From the NCBI GenBank assembly GCA_023391425.1, contig JAEWAX010000165.1:1-12833 (forward strand): a DNA stretch of 12,833 nucleotides. Direction: 5' to 3'. Below, in pieces: positions 1-6,192 of the stretch; the first letter of the stretch is position 1, and each line of letters opens with the position of its first letter. The notes beneath the pieces are model-generated. The model had not been told where the DNA came from. It was given only the letters and a program-made list of their open reading frames with translations, and did not search any database. A program made the position numbers and the translations under genes. The stretch comes from Bacillota bacterium (GTDB lineage Bacteria > Bacillota > Clostridia > Acetivibrionales > DSM-1351).

Positions 1-683
1 TAAACAAAGATGGTACCTTCTCACATGTTCCAACTACTATCGTAGTTATTGATGGAAAGTACTATGCAAAAATAAACAGTCTCACTAATAGTACTTATAC
101 AGTTATATCGAATCATGTAGCCTTCAAGGATGTTGAAAATCACTGGGCAAAAAGCTTTGCTAATGATGTGGGCTCAAAATTAATTGACAATGGTGTTGGC
201 AATGGAAATTTTGCTCCAGATAAGGCAATTACAAGAGCAGAATTCGCATCAATGATAGTAAAGGCACTAGGTTTAAAGAGTACAGATATAACTGATAAAT
301 TCAGTGATGTGAAAAAGAGTGATTCAAATTATAGCTATATATATGCAGCTTATGAATATGGCATACTTCAAGGCTATTCAAATGGAAAATTCGGGCCTCA
401 GGACTCTATTACCAGAGAACAGGCAATGACGATGCTTTCAAAAGCTATGAAGATAGCAGGAATGGATGTAAATGTTTCTGAAACAGACATTAGCAATCAA
501 TTAAAGCAATTTAAAGATTCAGGTAACATAGCTTCATATGCTAAGCAGGCCACTTCAATCTGCACAAAGTATGGTATTTTCTCTGGAGACACTAAAGGAA
601 AGCTTACTCCAAAAAATAGCTTTACCAGAGCAGAAAGTGCAACTGTAATCATGAAGCTTTTGAAAAAAGCAGGGCTTATCTAA
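1..683 (+). CDS. SLH-domain cell-surface protein, C-terminal part (5' end outside the window)
   Basis: The reading frame is open from base 3 to the TAA stop at 681-683, so this is the C-terminal 226 residues of a longer protein. Residues 1-40 of the fragment (DGTFSHVPTTIVVIDGKYY and following) form a linker I recognise from clostridial surface proteins. Three S-layer-homology domains follow: about 41-92 (FKDVENHW ... ITRAEF), 96-155 (FSDVKK ... ITREQA) and 170-226 (FKDSGN ... FTRAES). Each keeps the TRAE/TREQ motif. From knowledge of the family, SLH triplets bind pyruvylated secondary cell-wall polymer and anchor exported proteins non-covalently to the wall. The N-terminal functional part is outside the window, so the enzymatic or structural role is unknown. 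A GTG at 168 falls inside the first SLH domain and is not the real start. A strong terminator follows at 783-827. Confidence 0.93.
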   Translation, partial: NKDGTFSHVPTTIVVIDGKYYAKINSLTNSTYTVISNHVAFKDVENHWAKSFANDVGSKLIDNGVGNGNFAPDKAITRAEFASMIVKALGLKSTDITDKFSDVKKSDSNYSYIYAAYEYGILQGYSNGKFGPQDSITREQAMTMLSKAMKIAGMDVNVSETDISNQLKQFKDSGNIASYAKQATSICTKYGIFSGDTKGKLTPKNSFTRAESATVIMKLLKKAGLI

Positions 684-1067
684 ATTTAGATAAGATGTAT
701 TAGCACTAATTCAGTATTATCATTGATTTAATATTAATCAATGGTTAAAAGGCAGATTACCTAATGTAAATAATTAAAAAACAAAAAATGGCTTAAGCAT
801 AAAGTAAAATGCTTAAGCCATTTTTTTATATACTGAAAATCTATGAAAAAATGAAGAAATAATATATGCTGTGATAGTTTCTAGACATCTAAAAAGTTGA
901 GTTTATTTATCAGTTTATACAATAGTATTAATTAACGAATAATTAATAATTCATTAAATTATTAATAAAGGGGTATACATATCCAGACTTTTGGTTTAAA
1001 TTGTAGTATATAGATATGAAAGTATGCATAGAATTGCATGACTAAAGAATAAAAAAGAGGTTTAAAT
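684..1067. other. Intergenic region between SLH gene and dedA-like gene
   Basis: This 384-bp stretch has no convincing gene. It holds a small dyad at 721-743 (CATTGATT, 7-nt loop, AATCAATG) without a T-run, then the terminator at 783-827. A very AT-rich inverted repeat lies at 942-966 (ATTAATAAT, 7-nt loop, ATTATTAAT). The promoter of the dedA-like gene must lie in 830-1050. The best match I find is weak (TTGGTT at 991-996 and TATGAA at 1015-1020, spacer 18), so I do not call one. Confidence 0.5.
783..827 (+). terminator. Rho-independent terminator of the SLH gene
   Basis: A perfect 12-bp stem (TGGCTTAAGCAT at 789-800, ATGCTTAAGCCA at 809-820) has an 8-nt loop. It is preceded by six A and followed by seven T (821-827). 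The flanking A-run and T-run make it potentially bidirectional, but no minus-strand gene lies nearby. Confidence 0.9.
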
Positions 1068-1736
1068 ATGGATACAATAGTACAATTTGCAATACAATTT
1101 ATTGATTTTATATTGCACATGGATGAACATTTGCCCCAACTAATAAATGACTTTGGGATTTGGACATATCTTATTTTGTTTTTAGTAATATTTTGCGAAA
1201 CAGGCTTGGTAGTGACACCTTTTTTGCCAGGTGATTCATTGATATTTTTGTTAGGTGCCTTAGCAAGAAGCGGAGATATAAACTTCCCGGTAATAATTTT
1301 TGTACTAATGTTGGCTGCAGTTCTTGGAGATACTTGCAATTATGAAATTGGAAGATTCTTTGGTATGAAATTATTCCGTAATGAAAATTCTAAAATCTTA
1401 AAAAAAGAGTATCTTGATAAAACACATAATTTCTATGAAAAGTATGGTGGGAAAACAATTATACTTGCAAGGTTTGTTCCTATTGTCAGAACCTTTGCTC
1501 CATTTGTAGCTGGAATGGGCAAAATGAGTTATAAGAATTTTATTAGTTATAATATTGTCGGTGGAATTTGCTGGGTTGCTATATTTTCGTTTGGTGGTTT
1601 TTTCTTTGGTGGTATTCCTGCGGTTAAGGATAACTTCTTTCTTGTTGCAGTCGCTATAGTATTAATTTCATTGTTACCAGCAGTTATTGCTTTCATCAAA
1701 AGTAAGAAGGCTGAGCCGTCAAAGAAAAATAAGTAA
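1068..1736 (+). CDS. DedA-family membrane protein (SNARE-associated/VTT fold)
   Basis: This 222-residue polytopic membrane protein belongs to the DedA family. From knowledge of the family, DedA proteins are implicated in lipid (undecaprenyl phosphate/phospholipid) translocation and membrane-potential maintenance; the exact substrate here is unknown. The sequence shows CETGLVVTPFLPGDSLIF (about 43-60), GRFFGMKLF (95-103), FYEKYGGKTIILARFVPIVR (122-141) and FAPFVAGMGKM (143-153). The acidic residues E44 and D56 and the arginines R135 and R141 correspond to residues known to be essential in E. coli YqjA/YghB. Hydrophobic segments lie near 30-50, 52-66, 72-90, 160-182 and 188-210, and a lysine-rich tail ends the protein. 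The length is normal for the family. The ATG is preceded by AGAGG at about 8 nt. The gene appears monocistronic, with a hairpin downstream. Confidence 0.92.
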   Translation: MDTIVQFAIQFIDFILHMDEHLPQLINDFGIWTYLILFLVIFCETGLVVTPFLPGDSLIFLLGALARSGDINFPVIIFVLMLAAVLGDTCNYEIGRFFGMKLFRNENSKILKKEYLDKTHNFYEKYGGKTIILARFVPIVRTFAPFVAGMGKMSYKNFISYNIVGGICWVAIFSFGGFFFGGIPAVKDNFFLVAVAIVLISLLPAVIAFIKSKKAEPSKKNK

Positions 1737-1819
1737 CCCCTAAAATTGGTTTTTAATAAGTACAACAGGTTAGTAATTGCTTTATTAGGAATCTATTGTT
1801 AATGAGTAACATATCAGAG

Positions 1820-1862
1820 GCTGTCTTAATGTAGAATTAGTTCTACTGTGAGGCAGCTTTAT
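1820..1862 (+). terminator. Probable terminator after the dedA-like gene
   Basis: A long hairpin pairs GCTGTCTTAATGTAGAA (1820-1836) with TTCTACTGTGAGGCAGC (1841-1857). It has a 4-nt loop, some G-T pairs and one or two mismatches, and is followed by TTTATT. The T-tract is short, so termination may be incomplete. It lies about 85 bp after the dedA stop. Confidence 0.6.
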
Positions 1863-1882
1863 TGACATAATTATGGAAAAAG

Positions 1883-1914
1883 TTCACTTAAAATACACAA
1901 AAGTAGCCTATAAT
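1883..1914 (+). promoter_or_regulatory. Promoter region of the two-component operon with a candidate regulator box
   Basis: A perfect -10 element, TATAAT, lies at 1909-1914, about 50 bp before the regulator start. No good -35 is found at the normal distance; the best is TTCACT at 1883-1888 with a long 20-bp spacer. Between them is TACACAAAA (1894-1902), which matches 8 of 9 bases of the TACACAATA repeats before the gene at 4241. A half-match, TTCACTTAA, lies exactly 11 bp upstream. A weak -35 plus such a box suggests activation, possibly by the encoded response regulator. A gapped dyad lies in the leader (ATTGCAA near 1913-1919, with GCAAT near 1937-1941). Confidence 0.45.
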
Positions 1915-1962
1915 TGCAATTAACAGATTTACTGTTGCAATGCACTCGAGGAGGTTAACTTT

Positions 1963-2643
1963 ATGAATTTAATTAAAATATTAGTTGCTGATGATGAAGA
2001 GAGAATGAGGAGACTTGTTTCTGATTTTTTGAAGAAACAGGACTATGATGTTGTTGAGGCGGAAAATGGTAAACAGGCGCTTGATTATTTTAAAGCTATG
2101 GAGCAGTCCATTTCGTTAGTGATTTTAGATGTTATGATGCCAATAATGGATGGATGGGAGGTGCTCAGATGTATTCGAGAGCACTCTAAACTACCTGTAA
2201 TAATGCTTACAGCAAAGAGTACAGAATCAGATGAGCTATTAGGGTTCGGGCTTGGTGCAGATGAATATATTTCAAAACCCTTTAGTCCAATGATATTAAT
2301 TGCTAGGGTTCAAGCTGTACTAAAAAGGTTTAATGTAGCTCTAAATCAGAAAAAAGTATACGATGGGCTTGAAATTGATGAGTCTGCACATACTGTCTAT
2401 TCTGATGGTGAGGAAGTCGAACTAACACCAAAAGAATTTGAGCTTCTTCTATACCTCTGCAATAATATAGGTATAGCCCTCTCAAGGGATAAAATATTAA
2501 ATTCTGTTTGGGATTATGAATATTTCGGTGATGTAAGAACGGTTGATACTCACATAAAGAAGCTTAGGCTGAAGCTTGGCCAAAATGGAGATTATATACA
2601 AACAATTAGAGGTCTAGGATACAAGTTTGAGGTGCAAAAATGA
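1963..2643 (+). CDS. OmpR/PhoB-family response regulator
   Basis: This 226-residue two-domain regulator is of usual length. The receiver domain (about 5-118) shows the acidic pocket A9-D10-D11-E12, phospho-acceptor D56 in VILDVMMP, T83 in MLTAKS, and K105 in YISKPF. The winged-helix DNA-binding domain (about 130-224) shows LTPKEFELLLYL and RTVDTHIKKLRLKL, ending in IRGLGYKFE. It should be phosphorylated by the kinase encoded directly downstream and act as a cytoplasmic DNA-binding dimer on direct repeats. GAGGAGG lies just before the ATG at suitable distance. Its stop overlaps the kinase start (ATGA), so translation is coupled. Candidate targets are its own promoter and the secreted protein at 4241, which share a TACACAA box; that is inference. 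The signal sensed is unknown. Confidence 0.95.
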   Translation: MNLIKILVADDEERMRRLVSDFLKKQDYDVVEAENGKQALDYFKAMEQSISLVILDVMMPIMDGWEVLRCIREHSKLPVIMLTAKSTESDELLGFGLGADEYISKPFSPMILIARVQAVLKRFNVALNQKKVYDGLEIDESAHTVYSDGEEVELTPKEFELLLYLCNNIGIALSRDKILNSVWDYEYFGDVRTVDTHIKKLRLKLGQNGDYIQTIRGLGYKFEVQK

Positions 2644-4127
2644 AAATGTCATTAAAAACAAAGCTGTTTGGGGCATTTTTTGTATTAATATTATTTTCAG
2701 TTGTACTATCCTTGATACTAAATAGCACATTGTTAGAAAAGTATTACTACAAAGAAAAAGAAGATATTATGCTTCAAAGTTTTGAAACTATACAAAAGGC
2801 GTATAAAAATGACGCTGATAATATAATGCTGGATATAGAAAAGATTGAGAGTCTTCGTGGAATTATTATTCTCTTTTTTGATAAGGATTTCAATATAATT
2901 TACCAATCAACACATAGAAAAATGTATTTTAAGAAAAACCAGCCCATGGACCCTAAAGAGCCTAAAGAACCTTTTCTTGAAGGGCAAACATTATCTGAAA
3001 AATTTAAAAAGATTCAAAAAGGTAAGCCAGTAATTGAAATGAGATATGACAAAAGGATGGAAGCAAATTTTGTTTCACTATATGGGCAAATTGATGAGAA
3101 TGTATACCTCTATTTAGGTACGCCAGTAGAGGCAATAAAGGAAAGCTCGAAAATAGCTGTTAAATTTTCGGCTTTTACTGGGTTCCTAACAATTGTATTG
3201 GGAGGGGTAATTATTTTGCTATTAACCTCAAGGATAACCAAGCCAATTGTTAAGCTAGATGGAATTGCAAAAAAAATGGCTGTTTTAGATTTCAGTGAGA
3301 AGTATGATGCAGGAGGAACAGATGAAATAGCTACTTTGGGGAAGAGCATAAATTCTCTCTCTGATCAGTTGGAGGAATCAATAGGTGAACTGAGACAGGC
3401 AAATAGTAAATTAAAGCAGGATATCGAAAAGGAAAGAAAAATTGATGAGATGAGGAAGGGTTTTATCAGTAATGTGTCTCATGAATTAAAAACCCCGATA
3501 GCCTTAGTGCAAGGTTATGCAGAGGGTTTAAAACTAAATATCAATGATGATGAAGAAAACAAAAACTACTACTGTGAAGTAATAATTGATGAAGCAAACA
3601 AAATGAATAGCATGGTGAGAAAACTACTTGAATTATCTGAGTTGGAGTTTAAAAATATATCTCTGGAGCGGGAAGATTTCAGCATATGTGAATTGATTAG
3701 AAATGTCATAAAAAAGGATTCACTTATTGTTGCTGAAAAAGGGGCGGAGGTTAAGTTTAATTCCAATGGAAATGAACACGCGCAAATAAATGCAGACTAT
3801 TATTTAACAGAGCAGGTATTGATGAACTATTTGAGTAATGCAATCAATCATTTGGATGATAGAAAAATACTCAATATTGACCTAAAGATTATTGATAATA
3901 AAGTTAGAGTTGAAGTTTTTAACTCTGGTGAAAATATACCGCAGGAAGCAATAGAAAATATATGGACGAGCTTTTACAAAGTAGATAAAGCCAGAACTAG
4001 AGCATATGGAGGAACTGGATTAGGTTTGTCCATTGTTAAAGCTACTCAAAAAGCACACAATAATAAATATGGTGTTATAAATAGAGCAGACGGTGTGGCA
4101 TTTTGGTTTGAGGAAGATTTAATATAA
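2640..4127 (+). CDS. HAMP-domain sensor histidine kinase
   Basis: This 495-residue membrane kinase is the partner of the upstream regulator, with a 4-bp overlap and a GAGGTG ribosome binding site inside the regulator gene. The sequence shows TM1 at about 8-30, an extracytoplasmic sensor of about 140 residues (31-172), TM2 at about 175-197 and HAMP at about 197-250. A short coiled linker follows, then HisKA with phospho-acceptor H281 in SNVSHELKTPIALVQGYAEG, and HATPase_c with the N-box LMNYLSNAINH (N400), FNSGENIP (428-433), an F-box IWTSFYKVDKARTRAYGG and G2 GGTGLGLSIVK (457-467). The G1 position has Asn428 where many kinases have Asp; I recall this as common in the VncS-like subgroup, so activity is still expected. 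The sensor domain matches nothing I can name. Confidence 0.94.
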   Translation: MKMSLKTKLFGAFFVLILFSVVLSLILNSTLLEKYYYKEKEDIMLQSFETIQKAYKNDADNIMLDIEKIESLRGIIILFFDKDFNIIYQSTHRKMYFKKNQPMDPKEPKEPFLEGQTLSEKFKKIQKGKPVIEMRYDKRMEANFVSLYGQIDENVYLYLGTPVEAIKESSKIAVKFSAFTGFLTIVLGGVIILLLTSRITKPIVKLDGIAKKMAVLDFSEKYDAGGTDEIATLGKSINSLSDQLEESIGELRQANSKLKQDIEKERKIDEMRKGFISNVSHELKTPIALVQGYAEGLKLNINDDEENKNYYCEVIIDEANKMNSMVRKLLELSELEFKNISLEREDFSICELIRNVIKKDSLIVAEKGAEVKFNSNGNEHAQINADYYLTEQVLMNYLSNAINHLDDRKILNIDLKIIDNKVRVEVFNSGENIPQEAIENIWTSFYKVDKARTRAYGGTGLGLSIVKATQKAHNNKYGVINRADGVAFWFEEDLI

Positions 4128-4176
4128 AAATGTAAAGAAATTGTAGAAATAGAGGATAAAATTGGACTCGGAAATT

Positions 4177-4205
4177 TACAAATTGTACACAATATTTACA
4201 CAATA
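4177..4205 (+). promoter_or_regulatory. Direct-repeat candidate operator upstream of the secreted-protein gene
   Basis: Three TACA-based elements sit on one face of the helix: TACAAATTG at 4177-4185, TACACAATA at 4186-4194 and TACACAATA at 4197-4205. The last two are identical over 9 bp at an 11-bp period. A dyad ATTGT-AC-ACAAT (4182-4193) overlaps them. A second tandem, TGTAAAGAAAT/TGTAGAAAT, lies at 4131-4150 just after the kinase stop. No clean sigma-A promoter is seen; TTGGAC (4162-4167) and TACACA (4186-4191) at spacer 18 is the best candidate. Binding by the adjacent OmpR-type regulator is inference from the spacing and location. Confidence 0.45.
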
Positions 4206-4240
4206 GATGAGAAAGATATTGTTGAAAGGAGGTGATGGTT

Positions 4241-4732
4241 TTGAAAAAACTTCAAATTCTTATTACTATCGCTTTTGTAATCTCAATAATGTCTTCAAGT
4301 GTCTTTGCAGCTGAGCTTTCTACTGGATCAGAAAACAAGGGCGCAGTTGAACAAAATACAGGGTTATTTAAAGATGATAAAAAGCCAGACAAGTGTGATA
4401 AAGATCCTCTAAAAAGGTTGGAGGAGAGAAAAGAAAATATTCAGAAGGAATATAAGGAAGGAAAGATAACAAAAGAAAAGGCTGATGAATTAACAAAAAA
4501 AATTGATAAGCATATCGCAAAAATAAAGGAATTCAATAGCCTATCTTTACCACAAAAAAAGGAACATCTTAGTACAAAATTTAAGTCCCATGTTGAACGT
4601 GAAGTGCAAGATGGGAAAATAACTAAAGAAGAAGGAGAAAAGATAATTAAGGATTTTAATAAAGAATTAGATAACTGGGATGGCAAAGAATTCCCGAAAT
4701 TTATGGGAAAAGGCCCAAAACACGGAAAGTAA
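4241..4732 (+). CDS. Small secreted lysine-rich protein with two GKITKE helical repeats (DUF2680-like)
   Basis: This 163-residue protein has a clear signal peptide: MKK, a hydrophobic core to about 19, and probable cleavage after SVFA (23/24). The mature part is highly charged and largely helical. It carries two similar segments, KEGKITKEKADELTKKID (72-89) and QDGKITKEEGEKIIKDFN (123-140), separated by KEFNSLSLPQKKEHL. The GKITKEEA-type motif resembles DUF2680/YckD-type secreted proteins of Firmicutes, whose function is not established. I chose the TTG at 4241 because AGGAGG (4227-4232) sits 8 nt before it and the signal peptide then starts with MKK. GTG 4232 and ATG 4235 overlap the ribosome binding site. 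The position right after the two-component pair and the repeats upstream suggest it is a regulon member. A terminator follows at 4742. Confidence 0.85.
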   Translation: MKKLQILITIAFVISIMSSSVFAAELSTGSENKGAVEQNTGLFKDDKKPDKCDKDPLKRLEERKENIQKEYKEGKITKEKADELTKKIDKHIAKIKEFNSLSLPQKKEHLSTKFKSHVEREVQDGKITKEEGEKIIKDFNKELDNWDGKEFPKFMGKGPKHGK

Positions 4733-4741
4733 TCAATTAAA

Positions 4742-4798
4742 CCCGCATGTTTACAATATGTCATATTATTTTGGCATATTGTAACATACGTGTTTTTT
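4742..4798 (+). terminator. Terminator between convergent genes
   Basis: A stem of ATGTT (4747-4751) plus ACAATATG (4753-4760) pairs with CATATTGT (4775-4782) plus AACAT (4783-4787). One T is bulged at 4752 and the loop is 14 nt. Six T follow at 4793-4798. It ends the plus-strand gene at 4732. On the minus strand only a GGGTTT tract follows, so it would be a weaker terminator for the convergent gene at 4806-5006. Confidence 0.75.
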
Positions 4799-4805
4799 AA
4801 TTGCA

Positions 4806-5006
4806 TCATTGATTTAAGCAATTATCTTGTGAAGCAAAGGTGACAATATTCTGCCCTACTGTCAGTAAAAAGTTACCTAAGACTTCTCGCTGACAACCAC
4901 TCGTTCCTTCAGAAAGTGCTAAAGAAACAGCAGTTGCAAGCAATGTAAGTTCACATGGACTTAAGGAAAAAAATCCGCACTCATTATTATTACAATCCTT
5001 ATCCAA
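4806..5006 (-). CDS. Small conserved protein, DUF6774-like
   Basis: This 66-residue protein is on the minus strand. The sequence reads MDKDCNNNECGFFSLSPCEL at the start, then LTLLATAVSLALSEG and LGNFLLTVGQNIVTFASQ. The pattern of ECGFF-LSP-EL, an ATxVSxxLS helix and GNFLxxVGQNIxTxAxQ is one I recall from small clostridial proteins grouped as DUF6774; no function is known. It has five cysteines (5, 10, 18, 34 and 64) and no signal peptide. The start is TTG at 5006: an AGGAG ribosome binding site (complement of 5013-5017) lies 6 nt upstream, while no ATG is available. It lies 79 bp downstream of the DMT transporter on the same strand and could be co-transcribed. The pattern, ribosome binding site and lack of an overlapping gene argue that it is real. 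Confidence 0.75.
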   Translation of the reverse strand: MDKDCNNNECGFFSLSPCELTLLATAVSLALSEGTSGCQREVLGNFLLTVGQNIVTFASQDNCLNQ

Positions 5007-5085
5007 TTCAATCTCCTTTCAAAAATATAAGTCACTATAATTTATTTTATGAGCCAGCAAGTGTATCTGATACTCTAGAAGTTAG

Positions 5086-6006
5086 TTATTTAGTTGATTC
5101 CAAAAGTAATCTAGAAGTTCTTTTTGTAAATATGCGGGGTAGTTTTATTGCTGATATTACGACTGTAAATAAAATAATAATGCATCCAACTATTAATGTG
5201 ATTCCAGAAAAACGCTCACCCAAAAGAATGGCACCAAGCAAAGCAGTTGTAACAGGCTCAAAAGAATATAGAATTGTAGCATTTTCGGGTCTTACATATT
5301 TTATTGCTGAGTTTTGGAATAGTGATGTAAATATTATTACTAATGCATTTACACTGATAAGTATAAAAAATATTGGGTTCACTATATTGCTAAGCGAAAT
5401 GGTGCTTGATTCAAAAACAAGTGCTAGCGACAAAAAGGCTACGAAATTTGTGGTATGTTGAAGGAAGGTAAACTGTATAGGGTTTATCACCTGAGAAAAC
5501 TTATTTTGTAATGCTATGAATAGTGAAAAACAAACAGCATTGCATAGAGCAAATATATCTCCTAGGTTTATATGAAATCCTTTTCCGGAGCAAGTAATCA
5601 GATATATTCCAGCAAGGGCCATTATTGCTAATATGATTGTCTTTGAGGTCGGAACTTTTCTTTCAAGTATAGCCATGATTATTGGGGTTATGACGATAGA
5701 AAGCTGTACTATAAATGCAGTGTTTGACCCTGAGGTCCTTTTAAGTGCAAGCATACAGAAGGTATTGCTTGCAACAGATATTAAGCATATTAATACCGAA
5801 ATCAATATCGTTTTTTTATTAAGGCCCTTAAGCTGCTTTTTAAACAGAATAGTAGTTACTATTAAGCCTAAGCTTGAACAGATGAAAAGAATAAAAAACG
5901 GTGGCAAAAAGGAGAGTAGCATTTTAGACCAAATATACGAGGAACCCCAAAATAAGGCGTTTAGTAGTAAGAATATTTGAGCGTTTGTTTTAGTGATTAT
6001 TTTCAT
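5086..6006 (-). CDS. EamA/DMT-superfamily transporter
   Basis: This 306-residue integral membrane protein is on the minus strand. It has about ten hydrophobic segments arranged as two EamA repeats, roughly 11-138 (NALFWGSSYIWSKMLL near 16-31) and 150-290 (ALCNAVCFSLFIALQ, then SFEPVTTALLGAILLGERFS). A basic cytoplasmic tail (KLPRIFTKRTSR) ends it. The length is typical. From knowledge of the family, members of the drug/metabolite transporter superfamily export or exchange small metabolites such as amino acids; the substrate cannot be read from the sequence. The ATG at 6006 is preceded by GAAGG at about 8-9 nt. It is divergent from the AraC-type regulator at 6193 with 186 bp between them, the usual layout for a regulator and its target, so AraC-dependent expression is likely. 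Confidence 0.9.
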   Translation of the reverse strand: MKIITKTNAQIFLLLNALFWGSSYIWSKMLLSFLPPFFILFICSSLGLIVTTILFKKQLKGLNKKTILISVLICLISVASNTFCMLALKRTSGSNTAFIVQLSIVITPIIMAILERKVPTSKTIILAIMALAGIYLITCSGKGFHINLGDIFALCNAVCFSLFIALQNKFSQVINPIQFTFLQHTTNFVAFLSLALVFESSTISLSNIVNPIFFILISVNALVIIFTSLFQNSAIKYVRPENATILYSFEPVTTALLGAILLGERFSGITLIVGCIIILFTVVISAIKLPRIFTKRTSRLLLESTK

Positions 6007-6046
6007 AATATGTACCTTCTCGTTTGATTATTTATGTTACACTAAC

Positions 6047-6070
6047 ATTATATTCTAAGCTTTAGCAAAG
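6047..6070 (-). promoter_or_regulatory. Probable promoter and activator site of the EamA transporter
   Basis: On the minus strand a perfect TATAAT lies at 6052-6047, about 40 bp before the start codon. There is no recognisable -35 at 16-19 bp. Immediately upstream is the dyad CTTT-AGC-AAAG (6060-6070), which would overlap the -35 position. A related dyad, CAAAAGCTGCTTTG, lies at 6099-6112. A perfect -10 with a missing -35 and an adjacent site fits an AraC-type activator; this is inference. Confidence 0.45.
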
Positions 6071-6112
6071 TTTATTGCATAATATGTTTAAAAATGTGCA
6101 AAAGCTGCTTTG

Positions 6113-6142
6113 TTGCTATTTTGTTTTTGGTTAACATATAAT
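6113..6142 (+). promoter_or_regulatory. Promoter of the AraC-type regulator
   Basis: TTGCTA (6113-6118) and TATAAT (6137-6142) are separated by 18 bp, about 50 bp before the ATG. The dyad CAAAAGCTGCTTTG (6099-6112) abuts the -35 and could allow autoregulation. Confidence 0.6.
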
Positions 6143-6192
6143 AAAATAGAAGTAACAACAGAACGTTACGATGATAATTTAGGGGGACTGAG

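Noticed and set aside
942..966. AT-only inverted repeat as a terminator or operator
   Set aside because: Nine-base arms made only of A and T are easily found by chance in DNA this AT-rich, there is no T-run, and no linked function is seen.
962..1339. Minus-strand open frame of 125 codons over the dedA start
   Set aside because: It lies opposite the N-terminal half of a clear DedA gene, has no family pattern, and its composition looks like the complement of a coding frame.
4441..4821. Minus-strand open frame of 126 codons over the secreted-protein gene
   Set aside because: It is the complement of a lysine-rich gene, which gives a Phe/Ser/Leu-rich artefact, and it runs through the terminator.
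4955..5461. Plus-strand open frame of 168 codons
   Set aside because: It is the complement of the EamA transporter and the small minus-strand gene, and it resembles no protein.
5633..5980. Plus-strand open frame of 115 codons
   Set aside because: It lies fully inside the EamA transporter gene on the opposite strand and shows no domain.
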